Below are positions 25,340 to 34,360 of a DNA stretch of 64,000 nucleotides, piece by piece (positions within the stretch are counted from its first letter, which is position 1; each line of letters starts with the position of its first letter). The stretch spans positions 806,001 through 870,000 of the forward strand of contig NZ_JALJXP010000001.1 of assembly GCF_024170165.1 (NCBI RefSeq), read 5' to 3'. Made by a program: the position numbers and the translations under genes. A model generated the notes under the pieces. The model had not been told where the DNA came from, did not search any database, and worked only from the letters and a program-made list of their open reading frames with translations. The DNA is from Pseudomonas nitroreducens (GTDB lineage: Bacteria > Pseudomonadota > Gammaproteobacteria > Pseudomonadales > Pseudomonadaceae).

Positions 25340-25353
25340 TCTGCGGGTGACTG

Positions 25354-25384
25354 CCTGCAAGCCACAGCTGGCGTGGCTTGCAGG
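25354..25384 (-). terminator. Hairpin downstream of rarD
   Basis: Perfect 11-bp stem CCTGCAAGCCA/TGGCTTGCAGG with a 9-base loop, 19 bases past the rarD stop on the minus strand; no strong U-tract. Confidence 0.5.
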
Positions 25385-25402
25385 CGGTGGATCAATTAAT
25401 GA

Positions 25403-26290
25403 TCAGTCGCCGCGGGAGAGGCGGTACCAGATGTCCACGCTGTAGACGGCCAGCCCCAGCCAGATGCAGCCGAAGGACACCAGGCGGGTACTGTCCAGGT
25501 GCTCGCCGAACAGCAGGATCGCCTGCAGCAGCACCAGGGTCGGCGCCAGGTACTGCAGGAAGCCGAGGGTGGCGTAGGGCAGGTGGCGCGCGGCGGCGTT
25601 GAAGCACACCAGCGGCACCAGGGTGATCGGCCCGGCGGCGGCGAGCCAGAGGGCGTCCCTGGTGGTCCAGAAGTCCGCGTGTACGCTCGGACCGTCGGCG
25701 AACAGCACGAGGTAGCCGATCGCCAGCGGCAGCAGGATCCAGGTTTCCACCACCAGGCCCGGCAGCGCGGCCACTGGCGCCTGCTTGCGGATCAGCCCGT
25801 AGAAGCCGAAGGTCAGCGCCAGTGCCAGCGAGACCCAGGGCAGGCTGCCCAGTTGCCACAGCTGCTGCGCCACGCCCAGCGCGGCCAGACCAACCGCGAC
25901 CCACTGCAGCGGGCGCAGGCGCTCACGCAGGAGCACTAGGCCGAGCAAGACGTTGATCAGCGGGTTGATGTAGTAGCCCAGGCTGGCCTCGATCATGTGG
26001 CCGTTGTTCACCGCCCAGACGTAGACCAGCCAGTTGCTGGCGATCAGCAGGCCGCTGGCGGTGAGCACGGCGATGCGCTTGGGATTCTCGCGCAGCTCGC
26101 GCCACCAGCCGGGGTGCTTCCACACCAGTAGCAGCAGGGCGCCGAACACCGCCGACCAGATGGCCCGGTGGGTGATGATTTCCAGGGCGGGGATGCGTTC
26201 GAGCAGCTTGAAGTAGATCGGGAAGAGTCCCCAGATGACATAGGCAGTCAAGCCCAGGGCGTAGCCCCGGCGGGGATTGGCGGTGGCCAT
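25403..26290 (-). CDS. rarD: EamA-family permease RarD
   Basis: A 295-residue inner-membrane transporter of the drug/metabolite superfamily, named for chloramphenicol sensitivity in E. coli; true substrate unknown. It has about ten membrane helices in two EamA repeats (~8-145 and ~150-290). Family marks include YVIWGLFPIYFKLL at the N-terminus, ITHRAIWSAVFG, SLGYYINPLINVLLG and ATLGFLQYLAPTLVLL. It is preceded by a family-A palindrome and srkA on the same strand but is probably separately expressed. Confidence 0.9.
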   Translation of the reverse strand: MATANPRRGYALGLTAYVIWGLFPIYFKLLERIPALEIITHRAIWSAVFGALLLLVWKHPGWWRELRENPKRIAVLTASGLLIASNWLVYVWAVNNGHMIEASLGYYINPLINVLLGLVLLRERLRPLQWVAVGLAALGVAQQLWQLGSLPWVSLALALTFGFYGLIRKQAPVAALPGLVVETWILLPLAIGYLVLFADGPSVHADFWTTRDALWLAAAGPITLVPLVCFNAAARHLPYATLGFLQYLAPTLVLLQAILLFGEHLDSTRLVSFGCIWLGLAVYSVDIWYRLSRGD

Positions 26291-26441
26291 GGAACATCCT
26301 TGGTTAGGCAGCTAATGAGTGGCTGCACAATTCTAGGGCGCTCGCGCTGGCTTGTCTGTGCCGCTTCGCTGGATGTCCCGGGGGTGCCGGCGAATGTGCG
26401 TAACGAAGGCATTACGGCGATGTCTTGAGCGAAGTGAAAAC

Positions 26442-26507
26442 ATCGCGGACGGAGTCGGCTCCTACGCAGCGTCTGGCATCCGTGTAGGAGCGGACTCCGT
26501 CCGCGAT
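26442..26507. repeat. REP-like palindrome, family A
   Basis: 24-base arms at 26442-26465 and 26484-26507, inverted with one mismatch, in the srkA-rarD gap. Confidence 0.85.
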
Positions 26508-26540
26508 CCGGCCGTCACGCCGGTGCTGCAGGGAGGGTAT

Positions 26541-27515
26541 TCAGAACAGCCGCAACGGCTCCTCATCCAGCGCCGCCAGCTGCTCGCGCAGCACCAGCAC
26601 CTGTTCGCCCCAGTAGCGCTCGGTGCCGAACCAGGGGAAGCTCGGCGGGAATGCCGGGTCGTCCCAGCGGCGCGCCAGCCAGGCGCTGTAGTGCATCAGG
26701 CGCAGGGCGCGCAGGCCTTCGATGAGCGGCAGTTCGCGGGGATCGAAGTCGTGGAATTCCTGGTAGCCGTCCACCAGTTCCGAGAGCTGGCCAAGGCGCT
26801 CCTGGCGCTCGCCGGCGAGCATCATCCACAGGTCCTGCACGGCTGGGCCCATGCGGCAGTCGTCGAGGTCGACGACATGGAAGGTCTCGTCGCGGCACAG
26901 CAGGTTGCCGGGGTGGCAGTCGCCGTGCATGCGGATGGACGTGTACTTCACCCGGGCGTAGAGGTCGTCGATCTTCTTCAGCAGGTCGCGGGCGACGGAT
27001 TCGTAAGCCGGCAGCAGGCTCTTGGGAACGAAGTTGCCTTCCAGCAGGGTGGCCAGCGACTGGTGGCCGAAGTTCTGCGGCGTCAGTGCCTCGCGGTGCT
27101 CGAACGGGCGGTTGGCGCCCACCGCGTGCAGGCGGCCGAGCAACTGGCCGAGGCGGTAGAGCTGGTCGAGGTTGCCCGGCTCCGGCGCGCGGCCGCCGCG
27201 GCGGGGGAACAGGGTGAAGCGAAAACCCGCATGCTCGAAGAGCGTTTTGCCTTCATGCACCAGCGGCGCGACCACCGGGACTTCGCATTCGGCCAGTTCG
27301 GCGGAGAAGGCGTGCTCCTCGAGGATCGCCTCGGTGGTCCAGCGGCCGGGGCGGTAGAACTTGGCGATCAGCGGCTCGCTGTCCTCGATGCCCACCTGGT
27401 AGACGCGGTTCTCGTAGCTGTTGAGCGCGAGTACGCGGGCGTCGCTGAGAAAACCGATGCTTTCCACCGCATCCAGCACCAGGTCGGGGGTGAGGTCGGA
27501 GAAGGGATGGGACAT
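26541..27515 (-). CDS. srkA: Stress-response Ser/Thr protein kinase SrkA (YihE/RdoA)
   Basis: A 324-residue cytosolic kinase of the choline-kinase-like fold that counters stress-induced death in enterobacteria. The ATP-binding N-lobe includes YENRVYQVGIEDSEPLIAKFYRPG with the catalytic Lys (~47); the catalytic loop is MHGDCHPGNLLC (~193-204), and the metal-binding aspartate lies in VVDLDDCRMGP (~213-223). It starts at 27515, clear of the ModA-like gene. In E. coli srkA lies upstream of dsbA; here it does not. Confidence 0.9.
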   Translation of the reverse strand: MSHPFSDLTPDLVLDAVESIGFLSDARVLALNSYENRVYQVGIEDSEPLIAKFYRPGRWTTEAILEEHAFSAELAECEVPVVAPLVHEGKTLFEHAGFRFTLFPRRGGRAPEPGNLDQLYRLGQLLGRLHAVGANRPFEHREALTPQNFGHQSLATLLEGNFVPKSLLPAYESVARDLLKKIDDLYARVKYTSIRMHGDCHPGNLLCRDETFHVVDLDDCRMGPAVQDLWMMLAGERQERLGQLSELVDGYQEFHDFDPRELPLIEGLRALRLMHYSAWLARRWDDPAFPPSFPWFGTERYWGEQVLVLREQLAALDEEPLRLF

Positions 27516-27583
27516 GGCGACGTTCCGGCAATGGTAAAGCTGCCTAGTTTACCCAGTCCGCCCCGTTTGGGTGCGCAGTCGCC

Positions 27584-27964
27584 TCAGCGGTCGGCGCAGT
27601 GTTTTTTCAGGTACTCGACGAAGTCCGTGGCCAGCGCCCGACGCTCGCCCTTCACCAGGGTCAGCTTCTGCATCGAGCGGGCCTTGCATTCGAGCCTTTG
27701 CGAGGGCTTGTCGGTGTTGTGCAGCGGCGTCAGCAGCAGGTCGTAGGGTGTGCCCTGGCGGACCTGCTCGGCGAGTTCGCCCTCGCCGCCACCGATCAGC
27801 AGGACCTTGTTGTGGGTATCGAGCTGGTACTGGTCCACCAGCGGCTCCAGCGTCGGCATCAGTTCGCTGCTGGCGCCGACCCGCAGGACGTCGGGGCCGG
27901 CCTGGCTGGCCAGGGGCAGGGAAAGCAGGAACGGCAGGGCAAGCAGGGCGAGCGAGCGGCGCAT
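27584..27964 (-). CDS. Truncated ModA-like periplasmic substrate-binding protein
   Basis: A 126-residue exported protein: signal peptide (1-23, ending SQAG), then a sequence like the first lobe of ModA/SBP_bac_11 proteins: LRVGASSELMPTLEPLVDQY and GGGEGELAEQVRQGTPYDLLLT. Molybdate-binding proteins are about 230-260 residues with two lobes; here the second lobe is missing and the tail is KGERRALATDFVEYLKKHCADR, whose Cys is near the end. It lies next to a ModE-like gene, but no modBC is present. It may be a stand-alone one-lobe protein or a remnant. Confidence 0.6.
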   Translation of the reverse strand: MRRSLALLALPFLLSLPLASQAGPDVLRVGASSELMPTLEPLVDQYQLDTHNKVLLIGGGEGELAEQVRQGTPYDLLLTPLHNTDKPSQRLECKARSMQKLTLVKGERRALATDFVEYLKKHCADR

Positions 27965-28084
27965 GGTGGGAGCTCCGGTTTACCACGGTCCCGCCCGACC
28001 CCGGGCGGGACTCAGGCGGTTATTGGAGCGCGCTGCGACGCCGTCGGGCTTGATATGAGGCAGGGAAACTCGTTTGCCGCGGGG

Positions 28085-28849
28085 TTAGAGCGGCGTGCCG
28101 AGGATCACCTGCGCCGGCGAGAACTGTGCGCGGACCGCCGAGCCCGCCTGCAGACCGAGGATCTCGATGCGCTCCGGGTCGGTCAGCGCGCAGAGCATCT
28201 GGCCGCTGGGCAGCTGGATGCGTACTTCGCTGGGGCCGTCTTCGGCCTCGCGGATGTCATCGACGTGGCCTTCCAGCGCGTTCAGCCCTTCCGGACAGGG
28301 AATGTGCGGCAGGTCGACGTAGAGCCAGCCAGCTTTCATCAGCGCCACCACCGGCACGCCGTCGGCCAGTTCCAGCTTCTCGGTGCTTTCGCGGGTGACC
28401 CGAGCCTGGATGCGCGAGCCACCGGGCAGTTCGATGCTGATCAGATCGTTGAGACCGGACGGCTCCACCGCGCAGACGCGCCCGTGCAGCTGGTTGCGCG
28501 CGCTGGTGCGCATCATCAGGCGGCCGATCAGCTCCAGGTCGGCCTGGTGCTCGACGTGCTCGACTATGTGTTCGCGCAGGGCTTCCAGGCGCTGGTACAG
28601 CGCCAGCAGGCGCTCGCCCTCGACGGTCAGGCGTGCGCCGCCGCCGCCCTTGCCACCGACGCTGCGTTCCACCAGCGGGCGGTCGGAGAGGTTGTTCAGT
28701 TCATCGATGGCGTCCCAGGCGGTCTTGTAGCTCATCCCGGCGGCCTTGGCGGCGTGGGTGATCGAGCCGAGCTGGGCGATCTGCGCCAGCAGGGCGATGC
28801 GCTGCGGGCGACGGGTAACGTGTTGGGTCAACAGGCTGAGGGTGGTCAT
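28085..28849 (-). CDS. ModE-family molybdate-responsive regulator
   Basis: A 254-residue cytosolic DNA-binding protein. The winged-helix N-terminus (~10-110) has LAQIAQLGSITHAAKAAGMS and YKTAWDAIDELNNLSDRPLV, close to ModE. Two TOBE/Mop oxyanion-binding domains follow: ~120-185 (SARNQLHGRVCAVEPSGLN) and ~190-252 (LEGHVDDIREAEDGPSEVRI). In this family molybdate binding promotes repression of molybdate uptake genes. The ModA-like gene 120 bp downstream on the same strand supports a molybdate link, but modABC is absent here. Confidence 0.85.
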   Translation of the reverse strand: MTTLSLLTQHVTRRPQRIALLAQIAQLGSITHAAKAAGMSYKTAWDAIDELNNLSDRPLVERSVGGKGGGGARLTVEGERLLALYQRLEALREHIVEHVEHQADLELIGRLMMRTSARNQLHGRVCAVEPSGLNDLISIELPGGSRIQARVTRESTEKLELADGVPVVALMKAGWLYVDLPHIPCPEGLNALEGHVDDIREAEDGPSEVRIQLPSGQMLCALTDPERIEILGLQAGSAVRAQFSPAQVILGTPL

Positions 28850-28942
28850 GGTTTCGCGGGTACTTATTGGTATGCGACGAGGCTCCGTTGCTGGCGTGCA
28901 AAACGCAAGGGGCAGATGTCGGGAATGTGGCCGAACGGTCGT

Positions 28943-29665
28943 CTATTCCGGGGCCGGCGTGCGCGCCAGGCAATAGACGTCGACCCGCCGCGCGCCGGCA
29001 CCACGGAGCAGGCGGGCGATGCGCTCGGCGGTGGCGCCGGTGGTCAGCACGTCGTCCACCAGCGCCAGGTGCAGGCCATCGACCACTGCGCCATCGGCCA
29101 GGGTGAAGGCGTTGCGCAGGTTCTTCTTGCGGGTGGCCGCGTCCAGTCCTTGCTGGGCGGGAGTGTCCCGGGTGCGGCGAATCGTGTGGTTATCCACAGG
29201 CAGCCCCAGTGGGCTGGCGAGCCATTGGGCCAGCAATTGCGCCTGATTGAAGCCGCGTTGCCGTTCGCGCCGGCGCGACAGCGGCACGGGGATCAGTCGG
29301 TCCGGACGCGGCAAGCCTTCCTCGTAGGCATGCAGCAGGTGGCGCTCCAGCAACTGGCCGAGCAGCCGCCCGAGCGGCGCATTGGCCTGGTGCTTGAAGC
29401 GGGTGACCAGCGCGTCGACGGGGAAGCCGTAGCGCAGCGGTGTCTCGACTCGCTGAAAAGCCGGAGCGCGGCGCAGGCACTGCCCGCAGGTCAATCCGGA
29501 AGCTGGGAGCGGAAGGGCGCAGATTTCGCAGTGCCCACCGAGCCAGGGCAGGTCGTCATCACATCCGGCACAGAGCGGCAGGGCAGCCTGTTCGGTCACA
29601 GCACCACACAGCAGGCATTGCACGCGGGGGCGCCACCAGACGGGACGCCATTGAAGCCAACGCAT
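28943..29665 (-). CDS. ComF-family phosphoribosyltransferase-like protein
   Basis: A 240-residue ComF/GntX-type protein. A zinc-ribbon N-terminus carries paired cysteines (CLLCG, CAGCD, CEICALP, CGQCLRR; ~19-70), and the C-terminal type-I PRTase domain has the PRPP motif ALVDDVLTTGATAERIARLL (~197-216). ComF relatives aid DNA uptake or are implicated in replication-fork protection; which applies here is unknown. It starts at 29665, 39 bp past the small membrane gene stop, and lies upstream of the divergent bioB. Confidence 0.85.
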   Translation of the reverse strand: MRWLQWRPVWWRPRVQCLLCGAVTEQAALPLCAGCDDDLPWLGGHCEICALPLPASGLTCGQCLRRAPAFQRVETPLRYGFPVDALVTRFKHQANAPLGRLLGQLLERHLLHAYEEGLPRPDRLIPVPLSRRRERQRGFNQAQLLAQWLASPLGLPVDNHTIRRTRDTPAQQGLDAATRKKNLRNAFTLADGAVVDGLHLALVDDVLTTGATAERIARLLRGAGARRVDVYCLARTPAPE

Positions 29666-29704
29666 TCAGCCCCTCCATGGGCGGGGCTGCTTTGCCGGGG
29701 CGGC

Positions 29705-29998
29705 TCAGTGAATCAGCCAGCTCAATACCACCAGGCCCAGCACCGTCCAGATCAGCCCGCCGAAGATCGAGCGCCGCAGGAAGGCGCGGATGCCACTGTA
29801 GAGCAGCAGCAGGCCGATGAAGAGCAGGACGAAGCTGAAGATCGAGACGTCGATTCCTACAGCCCGCGCCAGGCCGTGGAAGAACTCGTCCATGGCGCGC
29901 CACAGGCCGCCGAGCACGCCCGACAGCAGATCGACGATGAAGCGGATGGCCTTGCCGACCATCTGGCCGAGGCCGTCGAAGAATCCTTCTGTTCCCAT
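29705..29998 (-). CDS. Small membrane protein of unknown function
   Basis: A 97-residue protein with a likely amphipathic N-terminal half and a strongly hydrophobic C-terminal half: ~53-72 (IFSFVLLFIGLLLLYSG) and ~78-96 (IFGGLIWTVLGLVVLSWLIH). No family recognised. GGAGT lies just upstream of the ATG. It precedes comF on the same strand and is divergent from bioB. Confidence 0.65.
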   Translation of the reverse strand: MGTEGFFDGLGQMVGKAIRFIVDLLSGVLGGLWRAMDEFFHGLARAVGIDVSIFSFVLLFIGLLLLYSGIRAFLRRSIFGGLIWTVLGLVVLSWLIH

Positions 29999-30129
29999 CT
30001 GGGGTATGACTCCTGAGTGTTCTGTCTGATTGGAGCGGCAATGGGCCGGATCGGTTCAGCCGCAAGCGCAGCGGGATCGCTGCGATTGATCAATAAATGG
30101 TCACTTGTCGACCTGTGTCGCGAGAGTGG

Positions 30130-30157
30130 TTGACAGCGTCACAGCTCCACATATGAT
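30130..30157 (+). promoter_or_regulatory. Sigma-70 promoter of bioB
   Basis: TTGACA (30130-30135), 16-bp spacer, TATGAT (30152-30157): a near-consensus promoter about 80 bases before the bioB start. Confidence 0.75.
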
Positions 30158-30173
30158 GCCTTGAGCCTGATTT

Positions 30174-30195
30174 CCCCGGTGGCGCGCCGCCGGGG
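30174..30195. promoter_or_regulatory. 22-bp palindrome in the bioB leader
   Basis: CCCCGGTGGCG/CGCCGCCGGGG is symmetrical except for one T:G position, about 10 bp downstream of the expected transcription start. Fits an operator overlapping the early transcribed region. Confidence 0.5.
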
Positions 30196-30239
30196 CACCT
30201 TAGACAAGAGGCGCCCCCAAGCGTCGAAGGACTTTGCCG

Positions 30240-31298
30240 ATGAGTGCCACCGCAGCCCAAGTAACCCGCCACGACTGGACCCTTGCCGAAGTCCGCGCCC
30301 TGTTCGAACAGCCCTTCAACGACCTGCTGTTCCAGGCGCAGAGCATGCACCGCGCGCATTTCGACCCGAACCGCGTCCAGGTGTCCACCCTGCTGTCGAT
30401 CAAGACCGGCGCCTGCCCGGAAGACTGCAAGTATTGCCCGCAGTCCGGCCACTACAACACCGGCCTGGACAAGGAAAAGCTGATGGAGGTGCAGAAGGTG
30501 CTGCAGGCCGCGGCGGAAGCCAAGGCCATCGGCTCCACCCGTTTCTGCATGGGCGCCGCCTGGAAGCATCCGTCGGCGAAAGACATGCCTTACGTGCTGG
30601 AAATGGTGAAGGGCGTAAAGAAGCTCGGCCTGGAAACCTGCATGACCCTGGGCAAGCTGACCCAGGAGCAGACCCAGTCGCTGGCCGAAGCGGGCCTGGA
30701 CTACTACAACCACAACCTCGATACCTCGCCGGAGTTCTACGGCAACATCATCACCACCCGCACCTACAGCGAGCGCCTGCAGACCCTGGCGTACGTCCGT
30801 GAAGCGGGGATGAAGATCTGCTCCGGCGGCATCCTCGGCATGGGCGAGTCGGTGGACGACCGCGCCGGCCTGCTGATCCAGTTGGCCAACCTGCCCGAGC
30901 ACCCGGAATCGGTGCCGATCAACATGCTGGTGAAAGTGAAAGGCACCCCGCTGGCCGAGGAGAAGGACGTCGATCCGTTCGACTTCATCCGCACCCTGGC
31001 GGTCGCCCGGATCATGATGCCGAAATCCCACGTGCGTCTGTCCGCCGGCCGCGAGCAGATGAACGAGCAGATGCAGGCCCTGGCCTTCATGGCTGGCGCC
31101 AACTCGATCTTCTACGGCGAGAAGCTGCTGACCACCACCAACCCGCAGGCCGAGAAGGACATGCAGCTGTTCGCGCGTCTGGGCATCAAGCCCGAGGAGC
31201 GCGAGGAGCACGCCGACGAGGTGCACCAGGCTGCCATCGAGCAGGCGCTGGTGGAACAACGCGACTCCCAGCTGTTCTATAACGCGGCTTCGGCCTGA
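30240..31298 (+). CDS. bioB: Biotin synthase
   Basis: A 352-residue radical-SAM enzyme inserting sulfur into dethiobiotin. The [4Fe-4S]-binding CxxxCxxC motif is [10 protein letters not shown] (~60-69), followed by [25 protein letters not shown] and [10 protein letters not shown], all conserved in BioB; the R residue of the [2Fe-2S] site lies in [12 protein letters not shown]. The ATG at 30240 is used although a TTG six bases upstream is in frame. First gene of bioB-F-H-C-D. Confidence 0.97.
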   Translation: MSATAAQVTRHDWTLAEVRALFEQPFNDLLFQAQSMHRAHFDPNRVQVSTLLSIKTGACPEDCKYCPQSGHYNTGLDKEKLMEVQKVLQAAAEAKAIGSTRFCMGAAWKHPSAKDMPYVLEMVKGVKKLGLETCMTLGKLTQEQTQSLAEAGLDYYNHNLDTSPEFYGNIITTRTYSERLQTLAYVREAGMKICSGGILGMGESVDDRAGLLIQLANLPEHPESVPINMLVKVKGTPLAEEKDVDPFDFIRTLAVARIMMPKSHVRLSAGREQMNEQMQALAFMAGANSIFYGEKLLTTTNPQAEKDMQLFARLGIKPEEREEHADEVHQAAIEQALVEQRDSQLFYNAASA

Positions 31299-31316
31299 TA
31301 GAGCCGCTCTTCTTCA

Positions 31317-31395
31317 TGTAGGAGCGGGCTTGCTCGCGAGCGGTCTTCCCGAATACTTCGGGGCCGGGCGGTTCGCGGGCAAGCCCGCTCCTACA
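31317..31395. repeat. REP-like palindrome, family A, between bioB and bioF
   Basis: 23-base arms at 31317-31339 and 31373-31395, inverted with one mismatch. It separates bioB from bioF and could attenuate transcription or stabilise bioB mRNA. Confidence 0.85.
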
Positions 31396-31436
31396 GGTCC
31401 TCGCCTTGCAGGACCACCGCCGACACGGGGTTGCGT

Positions 31437-32642
31437 ATGCCTTTCGATCTTTCCGCCCGCCTGGCCCAGCGTCAGGCGGAGGACCTCTACCGCCGCCGCC
31501 CGCTGCTGGAATCGCCGCAGGGGCCGGAAGTGGTCATCGATGGCCAGCCGATGCTGGCCTTCTGTTCCAACGATTACCTGGGCCTGGCCAATCACCCCGA
31601 GGTGATTGCCGCCATGCGCGCCGGCGCCGAGCGCTGGGGCGTCGGCGGTGGCGCCTCGCACCTGGTCAACGGCCACTGCGGCCCGCACCACGAGCTGGAG
31701 CTGGCGCTGGCCGAGTTCACCGGCCGCCCGCGCGCGCTGCTGTTTTCCACCGGTTACATGGCCAACCTCGGCACCGTCACCGCCCTCGTCGGCAAAGGCG
31801 ACAGCGTGCTGGAAGACCGCCTCAACCACGCCTCGCTGCTGGATGCCGGCCTGCTTTCCGGTGCGCGCTTCTCGCGCTACCTGCACAACGACGCTGCCAG
31901 CCTCGCTTCCCGCCTGGACAAGGCCGAAGGCAATACACTGGTAGTCACCGACGGCGTGTTCAGCATGGACGGCGACCTCGCCGACCTGCCCGCACTTTGT
32001 GCCAAGGCTCGGGAAAAGAATGCCTGGGTGATGGTCGACGACGCCCACGGCTTCGGCCCGCTGGGCGCGACCGGTGGCGGCATCGTCGAACACTTCGGGT
32101 TGGGCATGGAGGACGTGCCCGTGCTGGTCGGCACCCTCGGCAAGGCCTTCGGCACTGCTGGCGCCTTCGTCGCCGGCAGCGAGGAGCTGATCGAGACGCT
32201 GATCCAGTTCGCCCGTCCCTACATCTACACCACCAGCCAGCCGCCCGCCGTGGCCTGCGCCACGTTGAAAAGCCTGGAGCTGCTGCGTGCCGAGCGCTGG
32301 CGCCGCGATCACCTGAATGCGCTGATCGCGCGCTTCCGCACCGGCGCCGAGGCCATTGGCCTGAGCCTGATGGACAGCCCGACGCCGATCCAGCCGATCC
32401 TCATCGGTGGCAGTGCCCAGGCCATGGCTCTGTCCGCCGAGCTGCGCCAGCGCGGCATTCTCGTCGGCGCCATCCGCCCCCCCACCGTGCCGGCCGGCAC
32501 CGCGCGCCTGCGCGTGACCCTGTCCGCCTCGCACACCGAAGCGCAGGTCGACCGCCTGCTGCTGGCGCTCGCCGAAGCCTGGCAGCGCGTGTCGTCTAGC
32601 CTTCTGGCAGAGATCGATGCCGAGGAGGGCGATGATGCGTGA
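31437..32642 (+). CDS. bioF: 8-Amino-7-oxononanoate synthase
   Basis: A 401-residue PLP enzyme joining pimeloyl-ACP/CoA and alanine. Conserved stretches: [15 protein letters not shown] (~42-56), [19 protein letters not shown] (~75), [27 protein letters not shown] and the PLP-binding Lys in [11 protein letters not shown] (~236). The ATG at 31437 matches the family length. Its last bases overlap the bioH start by eight bases. Confidence 0.95.
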   Translation: MPFDLSARLAQRQAEDLYRRRPLLESPQGPEVVIDGQPMLAFCSNDYLGLANHPEVIAAMRAGAERWGVGGGASHLVNGHCGPHHELELALAEFTGRPRALLFSTGYMANLGTVTALVGKGDSVLEDRLNHASLLDAGLLSGARFSRYLHNDAASLASRLDKAEGNTLVVTDGVFSMDGDLADLPALCAKAREKNAWVMVDDAHGFGPLGATGGGIVEHFGLGMEDVPVLVGTLGKAFGTAGAFVAGSEELIETLIQFARPYIYTTSQPPAVACATLKSLELLRAERWRRDHLNALIARFRTGAEAIGLSLMDSPTPIQPILIGGSAQAMALSAELRQRGILVGAIRPPTVPAGTARLRVTLSASHTEAQVDRLLLALAEAWQRVSSSLLAEIDAEEGDDA

Positions 32643-33360
32643 CCAACTGATCCTGTTGCCGGGCTGGGGCCTGGGCAGCGCGCCGCTGGAGCCGCTGCGC
32701 GATGCGCTGCTGGAGCAGGCGCCGCATTTGAATGTGCAGATCGAGCCGCTGCCGGTGGACGCCGATCCGAATGCCTGGCTCGACGAACTGGACGACAACG
32801 TTGCCCACGACGCCTGGATTGCCGGCTGGTCGCTGGGCGGCATGCTCGGCGCCGAGCTGGCGGCACGCCGTGGCGAGTCCTGCCGCGGGTTGGTCACCGT
32901 GGCCAGCAACCTCTGCTTCCGGCGCCGCGAGGATTGGCCGGACGCCATGGCCAATGAAGTCTTCGAGGACTTCTTCGAGGCCTTCCTGCTGGAGCCGCAC
33001 CTGGTACGCAAGCGCTTCACGATGCTGGTCAGCCAGGGTGCCCGCGACCCGCGTACGCTCGCCCGCCAGCTGCAGGTGGCGCTGCCGCAATTGAATATCG
33101 AGAGCCTGACCGCCGGCCTGCAACTGCTGGGGCGGCTCGATACCCGCGCCGCGCTTGGCCGCTATCCCGGCCCGCAACTGCATCTGTTCGCTGCCAACGA
33201 TGCGCTGGTCCCGGCGAGCGCCGCCGACGCGCTGCTGGAGTGGCTACCGGACGTCGAAGTCAGCCTGCTGCCCGGCGCTAGCCATGGCCTGCCGCTGGAG
33301 CAGCCCGACGAGGTGGCCGGCGCTATCCTGAAGTTCATCCACGAGGGCGACGATGCCTGA
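32635..33360 (+). CDS. bioH: Pimeloyl-ACP methyl ester esterase BioH
   Basis: A 241-residue alpha/beta hydrolase that removes the methyl cap placed by BioC, ending pimelate synthesis. The nucleophile elbow is GWSLGGMLG (~64-72), the catalytic Asp lies near [10 protein letters not shown], and the His in [12 protein letters not shown] (~215). I choose the ATG at 32635, seven bases after GAGGAGG; a second ATG at 32632 is too close. It overlaps bioF upstream and bioC downstream by eight bases each, so the three are tightly coupled. Confidence 0.9.
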   Translation: MRDQLILLPGWGLGSAPLEPLRDALLEQAPHLNVQIEPLPVDADPNAWLDELDDNVAHDAWIAGWSLGGMLGAELAARRGESCRGLVTVASNLCFRRREDWPDAMANEVFEDFFEAFLLEPHLVRKRFTMLVSQGARDPRTLARQLQVALPQLNIESLTAGLQLLGRLDTRAALGRYPGPQLHLFAANDALVPASAADALLEWLPDVEVSLLPGASHGLPLEQPDEVAGAILKFIHEGDDA

Positions 33361-34159
33361 TTGCAGTACCAGCGCGCTGCCCGACAAACGCCAGGTAGCC
33401 GCGTCCTTCTCCCGCGCCGCATCGACCTACGATGCGGTGGCCGAACTGCAACGCGCCGTCGGCAACCGCCTGTTGGAGCTGCTGCCGGCACAGGCCGCGG
33501 CGCAGCGCTGGATCGACCTGGGCAGCGGCACCGGTTATTTCACCCGCGCCCTGGCGGCACGTTATCCACAGGCGCAGGGACTGTCCGTCGATATCGCCGA
33601 GGGCATGCTGCGCCACGCCCGCGAGCAGGGCGGCGCACAGCACTTCATCGGTGGCGATGCCGAGCGCCTGCCCTTGCGCGATGGTGCCAGCGACCTGCTG
33701 TTTTCCAGCCTGGCGATTCAATGGTGCGCAGACCTGCCGGCGGTGCTTGGCGAAGCGAATCGCGTGTTGCGCCCCGGCGGCATCGCGGCCTTCAGCAGCC
33801 TGTGCATCGGCACCCTGGGGGAGCTGCGACAGAGCTGGGAAGCGGTCGATGGCTTCGTCCACGTAAACCGCTTCCGTGCCTTCGAGCAGTACCAGCAGCA
33901 CTGCGCCGGCAGCGGCCTGGAAGTGCTGGAACTGCGCACCGAGGACCGTGTCCTGCACTTCCCCGACCTGCGCAGCCTGACCCATGAACTCAAGGCGCTC
34001 GGCGCGCACAACCTCAACCCCGGCCGGCCCGACGGCCTCACCGGGCGCGAGCGGGTGCGCGCGCTGATCGCCGCCTACGAGCGCTTCCGCCAGCCCGAAG
34101 GGCTGCCGGCGACCTACCGGGTGGTCTACGCCGTCCTGCGTAAACCTGATTCCCTCTGA
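33353..34159 (+). CDS. bioC: Malonyl-ACP O-methyltransferase BioC
   Basis: A 268-residue SAM-dependent methyltransferase that methylates the malonyl carboxyl to disguise it for fatty-acid synthesis. Family marks: [20 protein letters not shown] (~12-31), SAM motif [21 protein letters not shown] (~52-71), motif around [29 protein letters not shown] and [14 protein letters not shown]. The ATG overlaps the bioH stop by eight bases. A 200-bp repeat-rich gap follows before bioD. Confidence 0.94.
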   Translation: MPDCSTSALPDKRQVAASFSRAASTYDAVAELQRAVGNRLLELLPAQAAAQRWIDLGSGTGYFTRALAARYPQAQGLSVDIAEGMLRHAREQGGAQHFIGGDAERLPLRDGASDLLFSSLAIQWCADLPAVLGEANRVLRPGGIAAFSSLCIGTLGELRQSWEAVDGFVHVNRFRAFEQYQQHCAGSGLEVLELRTEDRVLHFPDLRSLTHELKALGAHNLNPGRPDGLTGRERVRALIAAYERFRQPEGLPATYRVVYAVLRKPDSL

Positions 34160-34188
34160 ACGTAAAAATGTTGTTGCAGCGCGAGTTG

Positions 34189-34317
34189 CCCTCTCCCTAA
34201 CCCTGGCTGCGCGCCCCGCTCCGAAGGGAGAGGGGACCGTTCGGTGCAGGTTGAAACAACGTATCAGCCGGCACGGACAACTCCCTCTCCCTTCAGGGAG
34301 AGGGCGGGGGAGAGGGA
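34189..34317. repeat. Two family-B palindromes between bioC and bioD
   Basis: Copies at 34189-34237 and 34281-34317, with CGTATCAGCCGGCACGGACA between. The same flank plus repeat recurs at about 56757-56816, so the repeating unit is longer than the palindrome. Confidence 0.75.
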
Positions 34318-34360
34318 AGCCCCAAGCGCAGATGCCCACATAGGAGCACTGAAGAAAGCC

